A stretch of 64,000 bases of DNA from Methanobrevibacter sp. YE315 (GTDB lineage: Archaea; Methanobacteriota; Methanobacteria; Methanobacteriales; Methanobacteriaceae): NCBI RefSeq assembly GCF_001548675.1, contig NZ_CP010834.1, positions 426,001 to 490,000 on the forward strand, read 5' to 3'. Below the pieces are notes generated by a model. It ran no database searches. It saw only the letters and a program-made list of their open reading frames with translations, and was not told the DNA's origin. Shown here piece by piece: positions 18,600 through 25,976 of the stretch. Position numbers and translations under genes: made by a program. Every line of letters starts with the position of its first letter. Within the stretch, counting starts at the first letter, position 1.

Positions 18600-19103
18600 T
18601 TATTTTACTTGGACGTCACGTACGATGAAACTGTAGTATACATAGCTTCCAGACTTTTCTTTGACCTGTATTGTCATTTCATCTAAGTTGTTTACGAATT
18701 CACGGTATTCTGCAAGGTTGACGTTTCTTAAGATATTGGATCTGCCAACTGAACCTGCATTTTCCAATTCTAAGATTGAAGTGATGAAGTCGAAGAGCAC
18801 ACTTCCTTTTCTGATGTTTTTGTGAAGGTCGCCGTCGTTTTTGAGGTTGACGTTTATTTCAACGTATATTTTTTCATCATCTTTGAAAATGAATAATTTA
18901 AAGCGGTTGACGGTTTTTTCCTCACCGTCATCATCGAAAGTGTAGGATGTGACAGATGACATTTCAGGCCTTCCGGTGATGAGTGTTCCATCTTCAAAGT
19001 CTCTTAATTCTGCTTTTTCATATCCTTCTGGGATTTCCACGATTTCTTCAAAGTCCAATTCTGTTCCTGTAAATATTGTTTGTCTAGTATTTTCAAAACT
19101 CAT
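18600..19103 (-). CDS. Early provirus protein, possible ssDNA-binding role
   Basis: 167 residues; AGGAG before ATG 19103. Acidic and beta-strand-rich (VNRFKLFIFKDDEKIYVEINVNLK), ending in YVYYSFIVRDVQVK, an outline that fits an OB-like fold, but no family is recognised. It lies 13 nt upstream of the AAA+ replication gene and directly downstream of a possible recombination protein, the usual place for a viral single-strand-binding protein. That function is position-based inference. Confidence 0.5.
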   Translation of the reverse strand: MSFENTRQTIFTGTELDFEEIVEIPEGYEKAELRDFEDGTLITGRPEMSSVTSYTFDDDGEEKTVNRFKLFIFKDDEKIYVEINVNLKNDGDLHKNIRKGSVLFDFITSILELENAGSVGRSNILRNVNLAEYREFVNNLDEMTIQVKEKSGSYVYYSFIVRDVQVK

Positions 19104-19125
19104 TTTTTGTCTCCTAAAAAATTAT

Positions 19126-19680
19126 TTAAGAGGAATTATCCTCTTTTAGAAATTTTGATTGTGATACAATCTTTTCTGCTGACATTTCTTCTGCTGACAC
19201 TTCACCGGCTCCAATCAGTTCAGCTATTGCACGATTGGTTGCACGTGTCTTTGCAGTGCTCATTATAGTATGGTCAGACACTTTGTCTTTACCTCTCTCA
19301 GAACGGGAGCATAACGCATCTGATTCTACACTTCTGCCATTAGGCAAGGTTGCGCGTACACAGTAGTATGCTTCTCTGATTCTGCCCATTTTGGTTCTCT
19401 CAATGTCACGGTCAACAATTTCAGTATCAACATTGAATGCCCTTGAGAGCTTCTGCCATGCTGACTTTTTCTTGAAGTGTCTTTTCACTTTAACGTAGTT
19501 TCCGTCTTCATCTTTTTCTTTAACAATTATTTCCTGATAGTCACTGTCATTCAATAACCCTTTACAGAGTTTTTGATAAGCGTCCCACTGTTCAATAGCT
19601 ACATCAACATCCGGGACATTATCAACAGCAGTAACAATTTCAGCTTCTTGTGGATTTTCTATTAATTCCGCTTTTACCAT
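19126..19680 (-). CDS. Possible phage recombination/annealing protein
   Basis: 184 residues from ATG 19680 (GGTGATAAGA just upstream); the frame is open to 19731 but lacks a better start. The central part (KKSAWQKLSRAFNVDT, AYYCVRATLPNGRSVESDALCS) and the C-terminal HTIMSTAKTRATNRAIAELIGAGEVSAEEM are typical of a family found beside ssDNA-binding genes in phages, where the R-A-T-N-R-A-I helix recurs. It resembles single-strand annealing proteins in context rather than by a proven match. It probably acts in provirus DNA replication or repair. Confidence 0.5.
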   Translation of the reverse strand: MVKAELIENPQEAEIVTAVDNVPDVDVAIEQWDAYQKLCKGLLNDSDYQEIIVKEKDEDGNYVKVKRHFKKKSAWQKLSRAFNVDTEIVDRDIERTKMGRIREAYYCVRATLPNGRSVESDALCSRSERGKDKVSDHTIMSTAKTRATNRAIAELIGAGEVSAEEMSAEKIVSQSKFLKEDNSS

Positions 19681-19691
19681 TCTTATCACCT

Positions 19692-19829
19692 TTATAATAC
19701 TCCAAAGCTTGCGGTTGTAATTCCAAACCATCCGATAGCTATGGCAAACATAACGCTTCCAACAATAATCATTTTTGGATTTGGATCCATCGGTTCTTCT
19801 TTTGGATACAATCTTGCTGGTTTAGGCAT
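19692..19829 (-). CDS. 45-aa single-membrane-helix early protein
   Basis: The ATG at 19829 opens a 45-codon frame: a proline-rich start (MPKPARLYPKEEPMDPNPK) followed by one hydrophobic helix (MIIVGSVMFAIAIGWFGIT). GGAG lies ~11 nt upstream. It overlaps the preceding gene by 8 nt and ends 12 nt before the next start, in keeping with tight operon packing. Function unknown; a membrane-anchored superinfection or lysogeny factor is possible. Confidence 0.5.
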   Translation of the reverse strand: MPKPARLYPKEEPMDPNPKMIIVGSVMFAIAIGWFGITTASFGVL

Positions 19830-20046
19830 ACTGACCAACTCTCCTTATGCAAACCTCAATAATTAAATTCAAGTTAATTATTGTAGTTCTTCCCCTTTTT
19901 TTGCGAATAACAACTGTTTTATTGTCTGGGAAATTCAATTCATCTGATTTTAACACAACGAAATATGGATTTTCATTTTCAGATATGAATGCAATAAAAT
20001 ATCCCTCTTCAAGGTTCTTTTGCATTTCAAGAATTGTCTCTTGCAT
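19822..20046 (-). CDS. Small early provirus protein (74 aa)
   Basis: The start at ATG 20046 follows GGGATGATAAAA; the open frame reaches 20094 but overlaps the upstream gene more. The product has a helical N-terminus (QETILEMQKNLEEGYFIAF) and a basic beta part (NKTVVIRKKRGRTTIINLNL). It overlaps its upstream neighbour by 20 nt. No family is recognised. Confidence 0.45.
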   Translation of the reverse strand: MQETILEMQKNLEEGYFIAFISENENPYFVVLKSDELNFPDNKTVVIRKKRGRTTIINLNLIIEVCIRRVGQYA

Positions 20047-20350
20047 TTTTATCATCCCTTTTGTTTTTCCTGAATCCGACAATATATGATTCACCTTTTA
20101 TGAATTTGATGAATGCAGTATCTCCTGCCTTTGCATATTGAATCATTGACAATAGCTTGGAGTGTATTGTTGTCTGATATGCTTTTTTACCGCCATCCAC
20201 CAGTACGATACCGTCATCGTCAATGTAGATGATTTCGTGTTCAACATCCCCTTTGGCAACTTTAATCTCACCATTGTGAGTTAGGATTCCATGGTAGTTG
20301 TCTTCGAATTGATTATATGCAATTCCGCAATGTGGCAAATAGCTATCCAT
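20027..20350 (-). CDS. Small early provirus protein (107 aa)
   Basis: Start at ATG 20350 chosen because GGGTGAATAGA precedes it. The sequence is beta-rich (HGILTHNGEIKVAKG, EIIYIDDDGIVLVDGG), ending with a basic tail (GFRKNKRDDKNARD). The repeated strand-turn-strand pattern suggests a small barrel, but no family is recognised. The start lies 2 nt after the stop of the 34-aa gene at 20352. Confidence 0.5.
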   Translation of the reverse strand: MDSYLPHCGIAYNQFEDNYHGILTHNGEIKVAKGDVEHEIIYIDDDGIVLVDGGKKAYQTTIHSKLLSMIQYAKAGDTAFIKFIKGESYIVGFRKNKRDDKNARDNS

Positions 20351-20351
20351 T

Positions 20352-20456
20352 CTATTCACCCTTTTGTTTGATTATTTTGAATATGTCAATTATTTCATCC
20401 CATGCTTCCTCAGGGACTAAAACATATTGTTTTCCATTTATCTCTTTTCTCAACAT
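20352..20456 (-). CDS. 34-aa early protein
   Basis: MLRKEINGKQYVLVPEEAWD followed by a helix (EIIDIFKIIKQKGE). This pattern of a short beta hairpin, then a VPEEAWDEI helix, is reminiscent of small phage proteins of unknown role. GGAG lies 10 nt before the ATG, within the TTAATGTTAATG operator-like word at 20473-20484. Its stop carries the ribosome site of the next gene. Confidence 0.5.
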   Translation of the reverse strand: MLRKEINGKQYVLVPEEAWDEIIDIFKIIKQKGE

Positions 20457-20487
20457 AGCTGATTGGCTCCTTTAATGTTAATGTCAT

Positions 20488-20664
20488 TCAACATTCCAGT
20501 TTCAATATCCTGATTTGGTATAAGTCGAAGAATTCCTTTTCATCAGTGATGTTTTCACATTCTGTAATTTCACTGATGGCCTCTTCCAGTGCATGGAAGT
20601 TAGTTGGAACAATTACTTCTGGGGTTATGCGATTTCTTATTCCCTTCATGATTTGTGACTCCAT
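20488..20664 (-). CDS. First gene of the early operon (58 aa)
   Basis: ATG 20664 is preceded by GGTGAAAATAA. The product is MESQIMKGIRNRITPEVIVP, then an acidic helical part ending in LKLEC. It is the first gene after the presumed early promoter (TATA near 20850). Function unknown; early promoter-proximal proteins of this size often regulate host or lysogeny. Confidence 0.5.
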   Translation of the reverse strand: MESQIMKGIRNRITPEVIVPTNFHALEEAISEITECENITDEKEFFDLYQIRILKLEC

Positions 20665-20820
20665 TTATTTTCACCAGCTGCTTATTGAAATAAACAGCTG
20701 GGATCGATTGTATTTTCAATCTAAAAATTTCATCAGTCATAAGGGTCAGAAAATTATAAAATAAAAATAGTAGAGATAAATGTTGATTTTCCTTTCTTTG
20801 CCCAAATTGTAAAATAAGAT

Positions 20821-20860
20821 AAACATTTCTTTTTAAATTGTACAAATGTTTATATATTCT
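20821..20860 (-). promoter_or_regulatory. Presumed early promoter with flanking inverted repeat
   Basis: On the minus strand AATATATAAAC forms a TATA box near 20850-20860, directing transcription into 20664-16217. Just downstream, AAACATTT (20821-20828) and AAATGTTT (20844-20851) form an exact inverted repeat that overlaps the expected transcription start, as a repressor site would. Confidence 0.45.
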
Positions 20861-21383
20861 ATGAACTATACTTTTACTTGGGTTAAGTTTTGGAAAATAT
20901 TAATTTCAACATAGTTGGTTGGCTCTGTTAATATTTCTATTTTCTTTACTGACCCCACTAGGATTATGTAAAAAATATTAACTCGTCATTCAATTAAATA
21001 TTTTTTTTATAATCCTTATTTCACGCTGATCTTTTTTTCCTTGTTTTATTTCGATATTCACCTCGTGTTTAACTACATCACAAAAAATCGTTTCCATCAT
21101 GAAAAATTGCTTTCACTCTGGAAAATTGTACTGACTTTGTGATGGGCAATACTACATTACAATTTGAACTATTTAAAGATTACTATAGAATTTAAATGAA
21201 CATTGTTTAATTTTTTTTCAAAAAAATATGTTTTCGACCCTAGTATTTTTGGAGATTTTGTTAAACATCTAAACAACCACTTCGTGTCACAAAACTAGAA
21301 TGTATAAAATCAAAATGATAAAATCTCAAATGATTTTTGTGCGTGAAAAATGAAATGATAGCTATTAAAATATTCACAATCCC

Positions 21384-21402
21384 TAACATTAAATTAATGT
21401 TA
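21384..21402. promoter_or_regulatory. Operator-like palindrome TAACATTAA/TTAATGTTA
   Basis: Nine-base arms separated by a single A. It contains the same ATTAA/TTAAT core as the operator cluster at 5334-5559, linking the early control region with the late-gene region. Confidence 0.5.
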
Positions 21403-21589
21403 AAGTTATCTGATTAATTTAATGAATCGGATTTGACATTAACAAAAGAATATTTAAAAAACAAAGCTGATTCAAAGTCGGGATATATATCAAAGGTTTT
21501 AAAATTAGTATTTGAATAGCTATACCCAGACGTTAATGTAAATCTATTCAAAGGAATTTAATTGTAAAAATAGTTTGGACAATGGGGAA

Positions 21590-22102
21590 TTATAATATAT
21601 CCCCAAATACATCTTCGCCCTTTTCAGTTAATATAAACATCTTTTTATGCCCTTCTTCAGAATTGACCGATTCAAGGAGGCCTGCATTTAATAATTTAAG
21701 CATCATGTTGGAGAGAAACTTTTCTTCTGTTCCATCATCCAATGCAGCATCAGGATATAATACTCCTCTAACATCAGTCATGTTCCAATTTTCACGTTCG
21801 ACTTCTGAGTTCCACCGGTAGATTTTTTTGCATGTCAACTCTGAGATGAATCCTCTTTCAAGAACTTCCTTAATATCATCAAAGGATTCTACAAGAAAAA
21901 AATGTGAACGGCTGGAAAAGAATCCGTATTTCTGAACTCTTTCCTTTTGAGGAATAGACTGCAGAAATCTCAAGGCATCTTTTTGTGTGCTGTTCCATGT
22001 CAATGTTGAGGTGTCATTCTCATCTGTAAAGTCAACTATATTCTCATATACCCATTCAATTAAGTTTTTATTGTTCTTCCGTATCATATTACCATTTTCC
22101 AT
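21590..22102 (-). CDS. Possible winged-helix provirus regulator
   Basis: 170 residues; GGTAATTC upstream of ATG 22102. The C-terminal ~45 residues (FLSNMMLKLLNAGLLESVNS then HKKMFILTEKGEDVFGD) have the helix-wing pattern of winged-helix DNA-binding domains, with the usual LTEKG strand. The N-terminal part is helical and unassigned. It stands between the control region and integrase, flanked by dyads, as expected for a lysogeny repressor. No family match is claimed. Confidence 0.5.
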   Translation of the reverse strand: MENGNMIRKNNKNLIEWVYENIVDFTDENDTSTLTWNSTQKDALRFLQSIPQKERVQKYGFFSSRSHFFLVESFDDIKEVLERGFISELTCKKIYRWNSEVERENWNMTDVRGVLYPDAALDDGTEEKFLSNMMLKLLNAGLLESVNSEEGHKKMFILTEKGEDVFGDIL

Positions 22103-22161
22103 TTTTGTGAATTACCAATTTGTGATTTAAATAAATGTAAAGCTTTATGAAAAATGAGTAG

Positions 22162-22247
22162 GGAGTCACATTTCCAGGATCTCCACCATCACCTAATTTA
22201 TCAATTTTACACTTTTTATAAAAAAAGCATCTGAAATATGTGACTCC
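22162..22247. repeat. Long-range inverted repeat GGAGTCACA / TGTGACTCC
   Basis: Exact 9-bp arms at 22162-22170 and 22239-22247, extended by TTTC/GAAAT. It lies upstream of the regulator (21590-22102), in the gap before integrase; possible operator or site-specific recombination arm. Confidence 0.4.
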
Positions 22248-22291
22248 TATTGATATATCATATTAATTAAAAATATGCGAATTTTCCAAGA

Positions 22292-22304
22292 GAGCATTTG
22301 GTAA
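22292..22304 (+). repeat. GAGCATTTG repeat, copy 2
   Basis: GAGCATTTGGTAA, identical to 6108-6120; it lies downstream of the integrase stop. See the copy at 23560-23572 upstream of integrase. Confidence 0.4.
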
Positions 22305-22371
22305 GTAATATTTCAAAAAAAGTTATAGACAATAAGCTATTTGCGAGTGTTTACGTTAAAATAAAAAGAGT

Positions 22372-22391
22372 AGTGGAATATAAATTCCACT
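22372..22391 (-). terminator. Hairpin terminator after integrase
   Basis: AGTGGAAT and ATTCCACT form a perfect 8-bp stem with an ATAA-type loop. On the minus strand it is followed by ACTCTTTTTATTTT, a U-rich run, directly after the integrase stop at 22399. Confidence 0.6.
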
Positions 22392-22398
22392 TTTGAAT

Positions 22399-23517
22399 TT
22401 AAGGAGATTCGATTTCTCCATCCAAAACATGTTCCATGAGGAAATCGACTTTTCCACTAAGTGTATCCACCTTGTTTTTATAATAGTCTTTTTCTTTTTC
22501 CATTTTAATATATTCCGGAGATTTGATGGATAACTTCTCTACATCCTTATTGATAGTTACAGCATGTAAATGCCTGACGTATTCATATTTCAAATCTTCG
22601 GGGTTGGTCATGAAATATGCATCATCAGTTTTGTTTTTGGCTTTTCCCTGCAAGTCATTTACATTGTCTCTGCTCATGCCGTCATTGTATAATGCTGAAG
22701 CATGGAACTTTCTAAGCATGTGGCTTCTGAAACGATTGAAACTACCTTTCCTACCTAAATTTAAATCATCATTGATTCTCTCAAACATTCTTGTCAGATA
22801 ATTCTCATGAATTTTAAATAATGGACTGGTAGGTTCCAGTTCATCTTCTCTGCTTAACAAATAGCTATTAATTGCCAAGACCGCTTCAGGACTACAATAT
22901 GTAGTATAATACTTGTCTGTCTTTTGTCTGCGAACATTGAAAGTTGGAATTATATCTCTATTATTTTCCAAATCTTCCAATATGTCATAAATGTCTTTTT
23001 TATTCGTATATTCTTTTAAAGCATCAATATAATCCTGAATAGTTAAGTTCAATGTTTCTCGCCTTGCACATCCGCTGGAGCACATGACCAATATTATTGC
23101 TTTCATTTTAGGATCAGAAATGTTCACCGCTTCACGGATTATTTCCTTGTCAGGCAAATCCTTAAAACGGATAGGTTCTGGTTTGATTGCTTGTTTCCTG
23201 TTTAATTTTGGTAATTCGTGAATTTCAATTTCGAAATATTTGTAGATTACCAAAATAGGCCTCATCATTGTAAGTACAGTATTTATGCAATGGTTTTCAA
23301 GAAGGTATTGCCTATAATTGATTAGTCTTCTTTTTATTGTTCTTCTTTTCCACCTGACACCACTGTCTTCTTCTGTTTCTGCTTCTTCAATTAATTCACC
23401 CATTGACATGCCAAAGAAGTTAGTGTATTTCTTTACCGCTTGTTTGTACAAGGTTCGTGTTGCCTTTGAATGATTAAAGGTACTGTGTACTTCATTCAAT
23501 ATGTTCTCGTCATTCAT
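22399..23517 (-). CDS. int: Tyrosine recombinase (provirus integrase)
   Basis: 372 residues from ATG 23517 (GTGATATT upstream); the frame extends to 23580 but that part lacks the integrase pattern. An N-terminal SAM-like core-binding domain (~10-110) precedes the catalytic domain: first Arg in CARRETLNL, the box II H-x-x-R as HMLRKFHASAL, and the tyrosine most likely in TDDAYFMTNP. Catalytic Lys is probably in RRQKTDKYYTTY. The C-terminus ends in a coiled coil (KMEKEKDYYKNKVDTLSG). It integrates and excises the provirus; its closeness to host genes from 24 kb on suggests the right attachment site lies near 23.6 kb. Confidence 0.9.
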   Translation of the reverse strand: MNDENILNEVHSTFNHSKATRTLYKQAVKKYTNFFGMSMGELIEEAETEEDSGVRWKRRTIKRRLINYRQYLLENHCINTVLTMMRPILVIYKYFEIEIHELPKLNRKQAIKPEPIRFKDLPDKEIIREAVNISDPKMKAIILVMCSSGCARRETLNLTIQDYIDALKEYTNKKDIYDILEDLENNRDIIPTFNVRRQKTDKYYTTYCSPEAVLAINSYLLSREDELEPTSPLFKIHENYLTRMFERINDDLNLGRKGSFNRFRSHMLRKFHASALYNDGMSRDNVNDLQGKAKNKTDDAYFMTNPEDLKYEYVRHLHAVTINKDVEKLSIKSPEYIKMEKEKDYYKNKVDTLSGKVDFLMEHVLDGEIESP

Positions 23518-23559
23518 AATATCACATTTAGTTTTCAATAATATTATAAAACATAGTGA

Positions 23560-23614
23560 GAGCATTTGACAAGTATTCACAACCCAAATGTAATATAATC
23601 TTTACAATTTTGGG
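23560..23614. repeat. GAGCATTTG copy 3 and CCCAAA hairpin, possible attachment region
   Basis: GAGCATTTGACAA (23560-23572) is the third copy of the repeat, immediately upstream of integrase. It is followed by an imperfect inverted repeat with CCCAAA (23583-23588) facing TTTTGGG (23608-23614). The position at the provirus/host junction makes this a candidate att or integrase arm site; the second end lies outside the window. Confidence 0.35.
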
Positions 23615-23642
23615 CTTAAGTATAACATAATTCTTTAAATAT

Positions 23643-23800
23643 TAGTCAATAATAATACAATCTCCAAAATATAGATATAGTATTAAATTAGCTTTCCACA
23701 ATTTTCTAATTTAATGCCGGAAAATTATTCTGCCAAATTTTCCGAAAAACACGTATGGTGTTTAAATCTCCTCATTAAACACCATTATTTATCTCTTTTT
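23643..23800 (+). ncRNA. Candidate small RNA, copy A (three hairpins, T-tract end)
   Basis: The element resembles copy B (30442-30612, opposite strand). In order: an unpaired ACAATCTCC; hairpin 1 with arms ATTAAATTAG/CTAATTTAAT around a CTTTCCACAATTTT loop; hairpin 2 with CGGAAAATT/AATTTTCCG around a TCTGCC loop; hairpin 3 with ATGGTGTTTAA/TTAAACACCAT around a TCTCCTC loop; then ATCTCTTTTT. Loops are conserved between copies while stem ends vary in pairs. TTTAAATATT at 23632-23641 lies too close to be its TATA box if transcription starts at 23643, so the promoter is uncertain. No known RNA family is recognised. Confidence 0.6.
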
Positions 23801-23830
23801 CATGATTTTTTCAATATCACTTTAATTTTT

Positions 23831-23917
23831 ATTAGGTTTGCCTAAAAATTTAGAAACATTTATAAGTACTTGCAACAATATTATTATGTAGTGATAAAAA
23901 TTAGGTTTACCTAAAAA
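23831..23917 (+). promoter_or_regulatory. Two DtxR-type iron boxes around a TATA box
   Basis: TTAGGTTTGCCTAAA (from 23832) and TTAGGTTTACCTAAA (from 23901) match the TTAGG-N4-CCTAA palindrome of DtxR/IdeR/MntR-type metalloregulators. TTTATAAG at ~23859 lies between them, giving a start near 23885. They precede the Cys-rich peptide gene at 24094. Similar boxes lie upstream of feoB. Confidence 0.65.
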
Positions 23918-23975
23918 TCTAATTTGAATTACTACTTTATGTTGTTGGTTAAAACCACAATACTACACTCCGATT

Positions 23976-24067
23976 GTTATTAAATTAGTTTACACTCTCT
24001 TTCTAATTTGATAACAAGCATATAACTACTCTCAAGAAATTAAATATGGTCGCCATATTTAATTTCC
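23976..24067 (+). other. Two hairpins in the leader of the Cys-rich peptide gene
   Basis: The first has arms TTGTTATTAAATTAG and CTAATTTGATAACAA (one G-T pair) and uses the same AAATTAG/CTAATTT words as hairpin 1 of the small RNA element. The second, GAAATTAAATATGG and CCATATTTAATTTC around TCG, is perfect over 14 bp and ends ~26 nt before the ATG at 24094, so it could occlude or pace translation. A third weak dyad (GGTT...AACC) lies near 23946. Confidence 0.5.
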
Positions 24068-24093
24068 CTATTTATATCTAAATTGGTGATTTT

Positions 24094-24210
24094 ATGGCGG
24101 AAAATGAGAATAAACCAAAATGCTGTACAATTGATAAAAAAGATTCAAAAAAGGAAAAAGGCATACTGCAGAAAATTTGGTGTTTCTTTTTTGGATGTAA
24201 TTGTCATTAA
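24094..24210 (+). CDS. 38-aa Cys-rich peptide, probably iron-regulated
   Basis: ATG 24094 follows GGTGATTTT. The peptide is MAENENKPKCCTIDKKDSKK, then EKGILQKIWCFFFGCNCH: five Cys and a terminal His, with an aromatic stretch that may touch the membrane. The C-terminal CFFFGCNCH could bind a metal. Two DtxR-type boxes upstream place it in the same regulon as feoB. Its long, hairpin-rich leader is unusual for so small a gene. It may be a metal-sensing or Fe-S-related small protein; function unknown. Confidence 0.65.
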   Translation: MAENENKPKCCTIDKKDSKKEKGILQKIWCFFFGCNCH

Positions 24211-24316
24211 TTCTTTTATTTTTAATTTATTTTTGTAATACTCTATTAATATTTAATAATATTTAAGTATAATAAAATAAAAATTATTTTATAAATAAAT
24301 AATAGTTGGTATTATT

Positions 24317-25036
24317 ATGGATAGGACAAAAAAACTGATTATTGCAATAATAATTGTTGTTTTAATAGCGTTAGCTGCAATTGTTGCTAGTGTACTATTC
24401 ATTGGAAACGATGCACATCTGGAAGAGGGAAAGAAAAATATTCTAGTATGTGCTATCGATGAAAGTGAAGATAGGCCTGGAATGGGCGCTTGTGATATGG
24501 CATTTATTGTTAGTTTAGATAATGGTACTCTTGAAAATTATACTCCTGTTTATCCGGGAGGCATGACACATCCAACGGCCTCCGAACCTAGAGAGGCCCA
24601 AGAGCAAGGTGCAGGATCAGCACTGTTACTTCACGATGCTTTCTGGGATGCGGATAATTCTAAAGGAATGCAATATGCTAAAGAAATTGTTGAATACCGT
24701 ACTAATTATTCAGTTGACTCTGTTGTAGCCATTAATGTTAAAGGTTTAGATGCTGTTTTATCAGCCGCCGCTCCATTAGAAGTAAATGGCAAAACTTTAA
24801 ACGCTAGCGGTATTGATATTATTCGTGAAGAAGATTGGGGCAAAGGTGTTGATAGAGGAGATGCAGTAATGGAGATTGTTAAAGCAGCTGCAAACTCTGC
24901 AAAAGACCCTGTTAAAAAATCTGCAATGGTGAACGCTGCCCTTGACCAATATTCAAAAGGTAATATTATCATGGATCAACAAGGGGCATTTGTTGGATTA
25001 TTAGCATCAAAAGGAATTGAAACTTTCTTCAAGTAA
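24317..25036 (+). CDS. DUF4012-type membrane-anchored protein
   Basis: 239 residues. A single N-terminal membrane helix (KLIIAIIIVVLIALAAIVASVLFI) is followed by an extracytoplasmic domain beginning NILVCAIDESEDRPGMGACDMAFIVSL. This is the DUF4012 pattern (nucleotide/phosphate-related fold of the LytR-CpsA-Psr type) seen in Methanobacteriales. The conserved R-P-G-M-G and the later VDSVVAINVKGLDAVL are typical. It could transfer glycans or polymers to the pseudomurein wall, by analogy only. It is a single-gene unit with a TATA-like AT tract upstream. Confidence 0.7.
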   Translation: MDRTKKLIIAIIIVVLIALAAIVASVLFIGNDAHLEEGKKNILVCAIDESEDRPGMGACDMAFIVSLDNGTLENYTPVYPGGMTHPTASEPREAQEQGAGSALLLHDAFWDADNSKGMQYAKEIVEYRTNYSVDSVVAINVKGLDAVLSAAAPLEVNGKTLNASGIDIIREEDWGKGVDRGDAVMEIVKAAANSAKDPVKKSAMVNAALDQYSKGNIIMDQQGAFVGLLASKGIETFFK

Positions 25037-25063
25037 TTCCTTTTCACTTTCTTTTTTTTTAAA

Positions 25064-25975
25064 CTAAATTTTAGGTTCTAGCTTTTTAATTAATATTCCC
25101 ATGAACACTACAATCATTGGAAAAAATAATGTATATATTGTAAATAACAGATTTGAAGATACAACATCACCTATTACTGTAGAACTGGCCATCAACATCA
25201 CTAAACTTATAACTGGGGCTAAAATAGCAATGAATGTATAAATCAATATAAAAGAATTTAACTTTTGAGAATATTCTTTTAGGCTAATTTGCATATCGAA
25301 TGTTATGTCCTTTGCGATTATATTCAGACTGTTGGACAGATTTCCCCCAACTCTCAATGTGCTGATTATTTGCTGAATAGCTATTGAAAAGCGCGGGGAG
25401 TTAACCCTATGTGACATTTCAAGTAATGATGTTTCGGTTGATTTGCCGAATTTAATCTCTTCCAAAACGCGATTAAATTCCTTGGATAGTGACCCATAAT
25501 TCCCATTTCTGATTGTTATCAATGAGTCATGAAGCCCCTTTCCGGATTTCAGTTCAATACCCATATGCCTTAATGCATAGGGCAGTTCCTGATTCAAATC
25601 AGAATAGCTATTCTGTTCCTTTATCTGAGGATAATATAATATGAATACATAAACCATAATATTCAAAACAACAACAATTCCGATTAGCTCCAAACTAAAA
25701 AATAACGTTGAAATCATCATTAAACTTATTAATAATATGATAAATCCTTTATTCAACATATGCCTCATTAGAACAATTCGAATTTCATTCAATTTATCGT
25801 TTTCAAGTTTTAGGGAAGTGTCCGGTTTTAAATTCAATTTTTCAAATATGCTATATGCAGAGTCTTTAGAGGGTGCTTCATTTTCAGATTTTTGATTGGG
25901 GCTCTTTAAAAAATTAATAAGGGAGATGCAGATTCCCCCAACAGTTATAAAAAAATTCTCTAGAATTGTAATCAC
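25064..25975 (-). CDS. TadC/GspF-type secretion membrane protein
   Basis: 303 residues. Two hydrophobic blocks (FIILLISLMMISTLFFSLEL and VVLNIMVYVFILYY) bracket the N-terminal part; the cytoplasmic T2SSF domain (residues ~125-235) has ELPYALRHMGIELKSGKGL and SIAIQQIISTLRVGGNLSNSL, which fit the family's paired helical repeats. Two C-terminal membrane helices follow. It is the platform protein of a type IV-filament-like assembly machine, starting one base from the stop of the ATPase gene it partners. Confidence 0.8.
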   Translation of the reverse strand: MITILENFFITVGGICISLINFLKSPNQKSENEAPSKDSAYSIFEKLNLKPDTSLKLENDKLNEIRIVLMRHMLNKGFIILLISLMMISTLFFSLELIGIVVVLNIMVYVFILYYPQIKEQNSYSDLNQELPYALRHMGIELKSGKGLHDSLITIRNGNYGSLSKEFNRVLEEIKFGKSTETSLLEMSHRVNSPRFSIAIQQIISTLRVGGNLSNSLNIIAKDITFDMQISLKEYSQKLNSFILIYTFIAILAPVISLVMLMASSTVIGDVVSSNLLFTIYTLFFPMIVVFMGILIKKLEPKI

Positions 25976-25976
25976 C

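Larger units (their letters stand above)
20665..21589. other. Early/lysogeny control region without genes
   Basis: About 925 bp without credible coding sequence, rich in dyads: CATCACAAA at 21076-21084 facing TTTGTGATG at 21136-21144, with AAAAATTG-type repeats between them; AAAATC facing GATTTT near 21320-21337; and the operator-like TAACATTAA facing TTAATGTTA at 21384-21402, plus single ACATTAAC (21436-21443) and GTTAATGT (21532-21539) sites. It separates the early operon from the regulator and integrase genes, where provirus control is expected. Confidence 0.5.
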
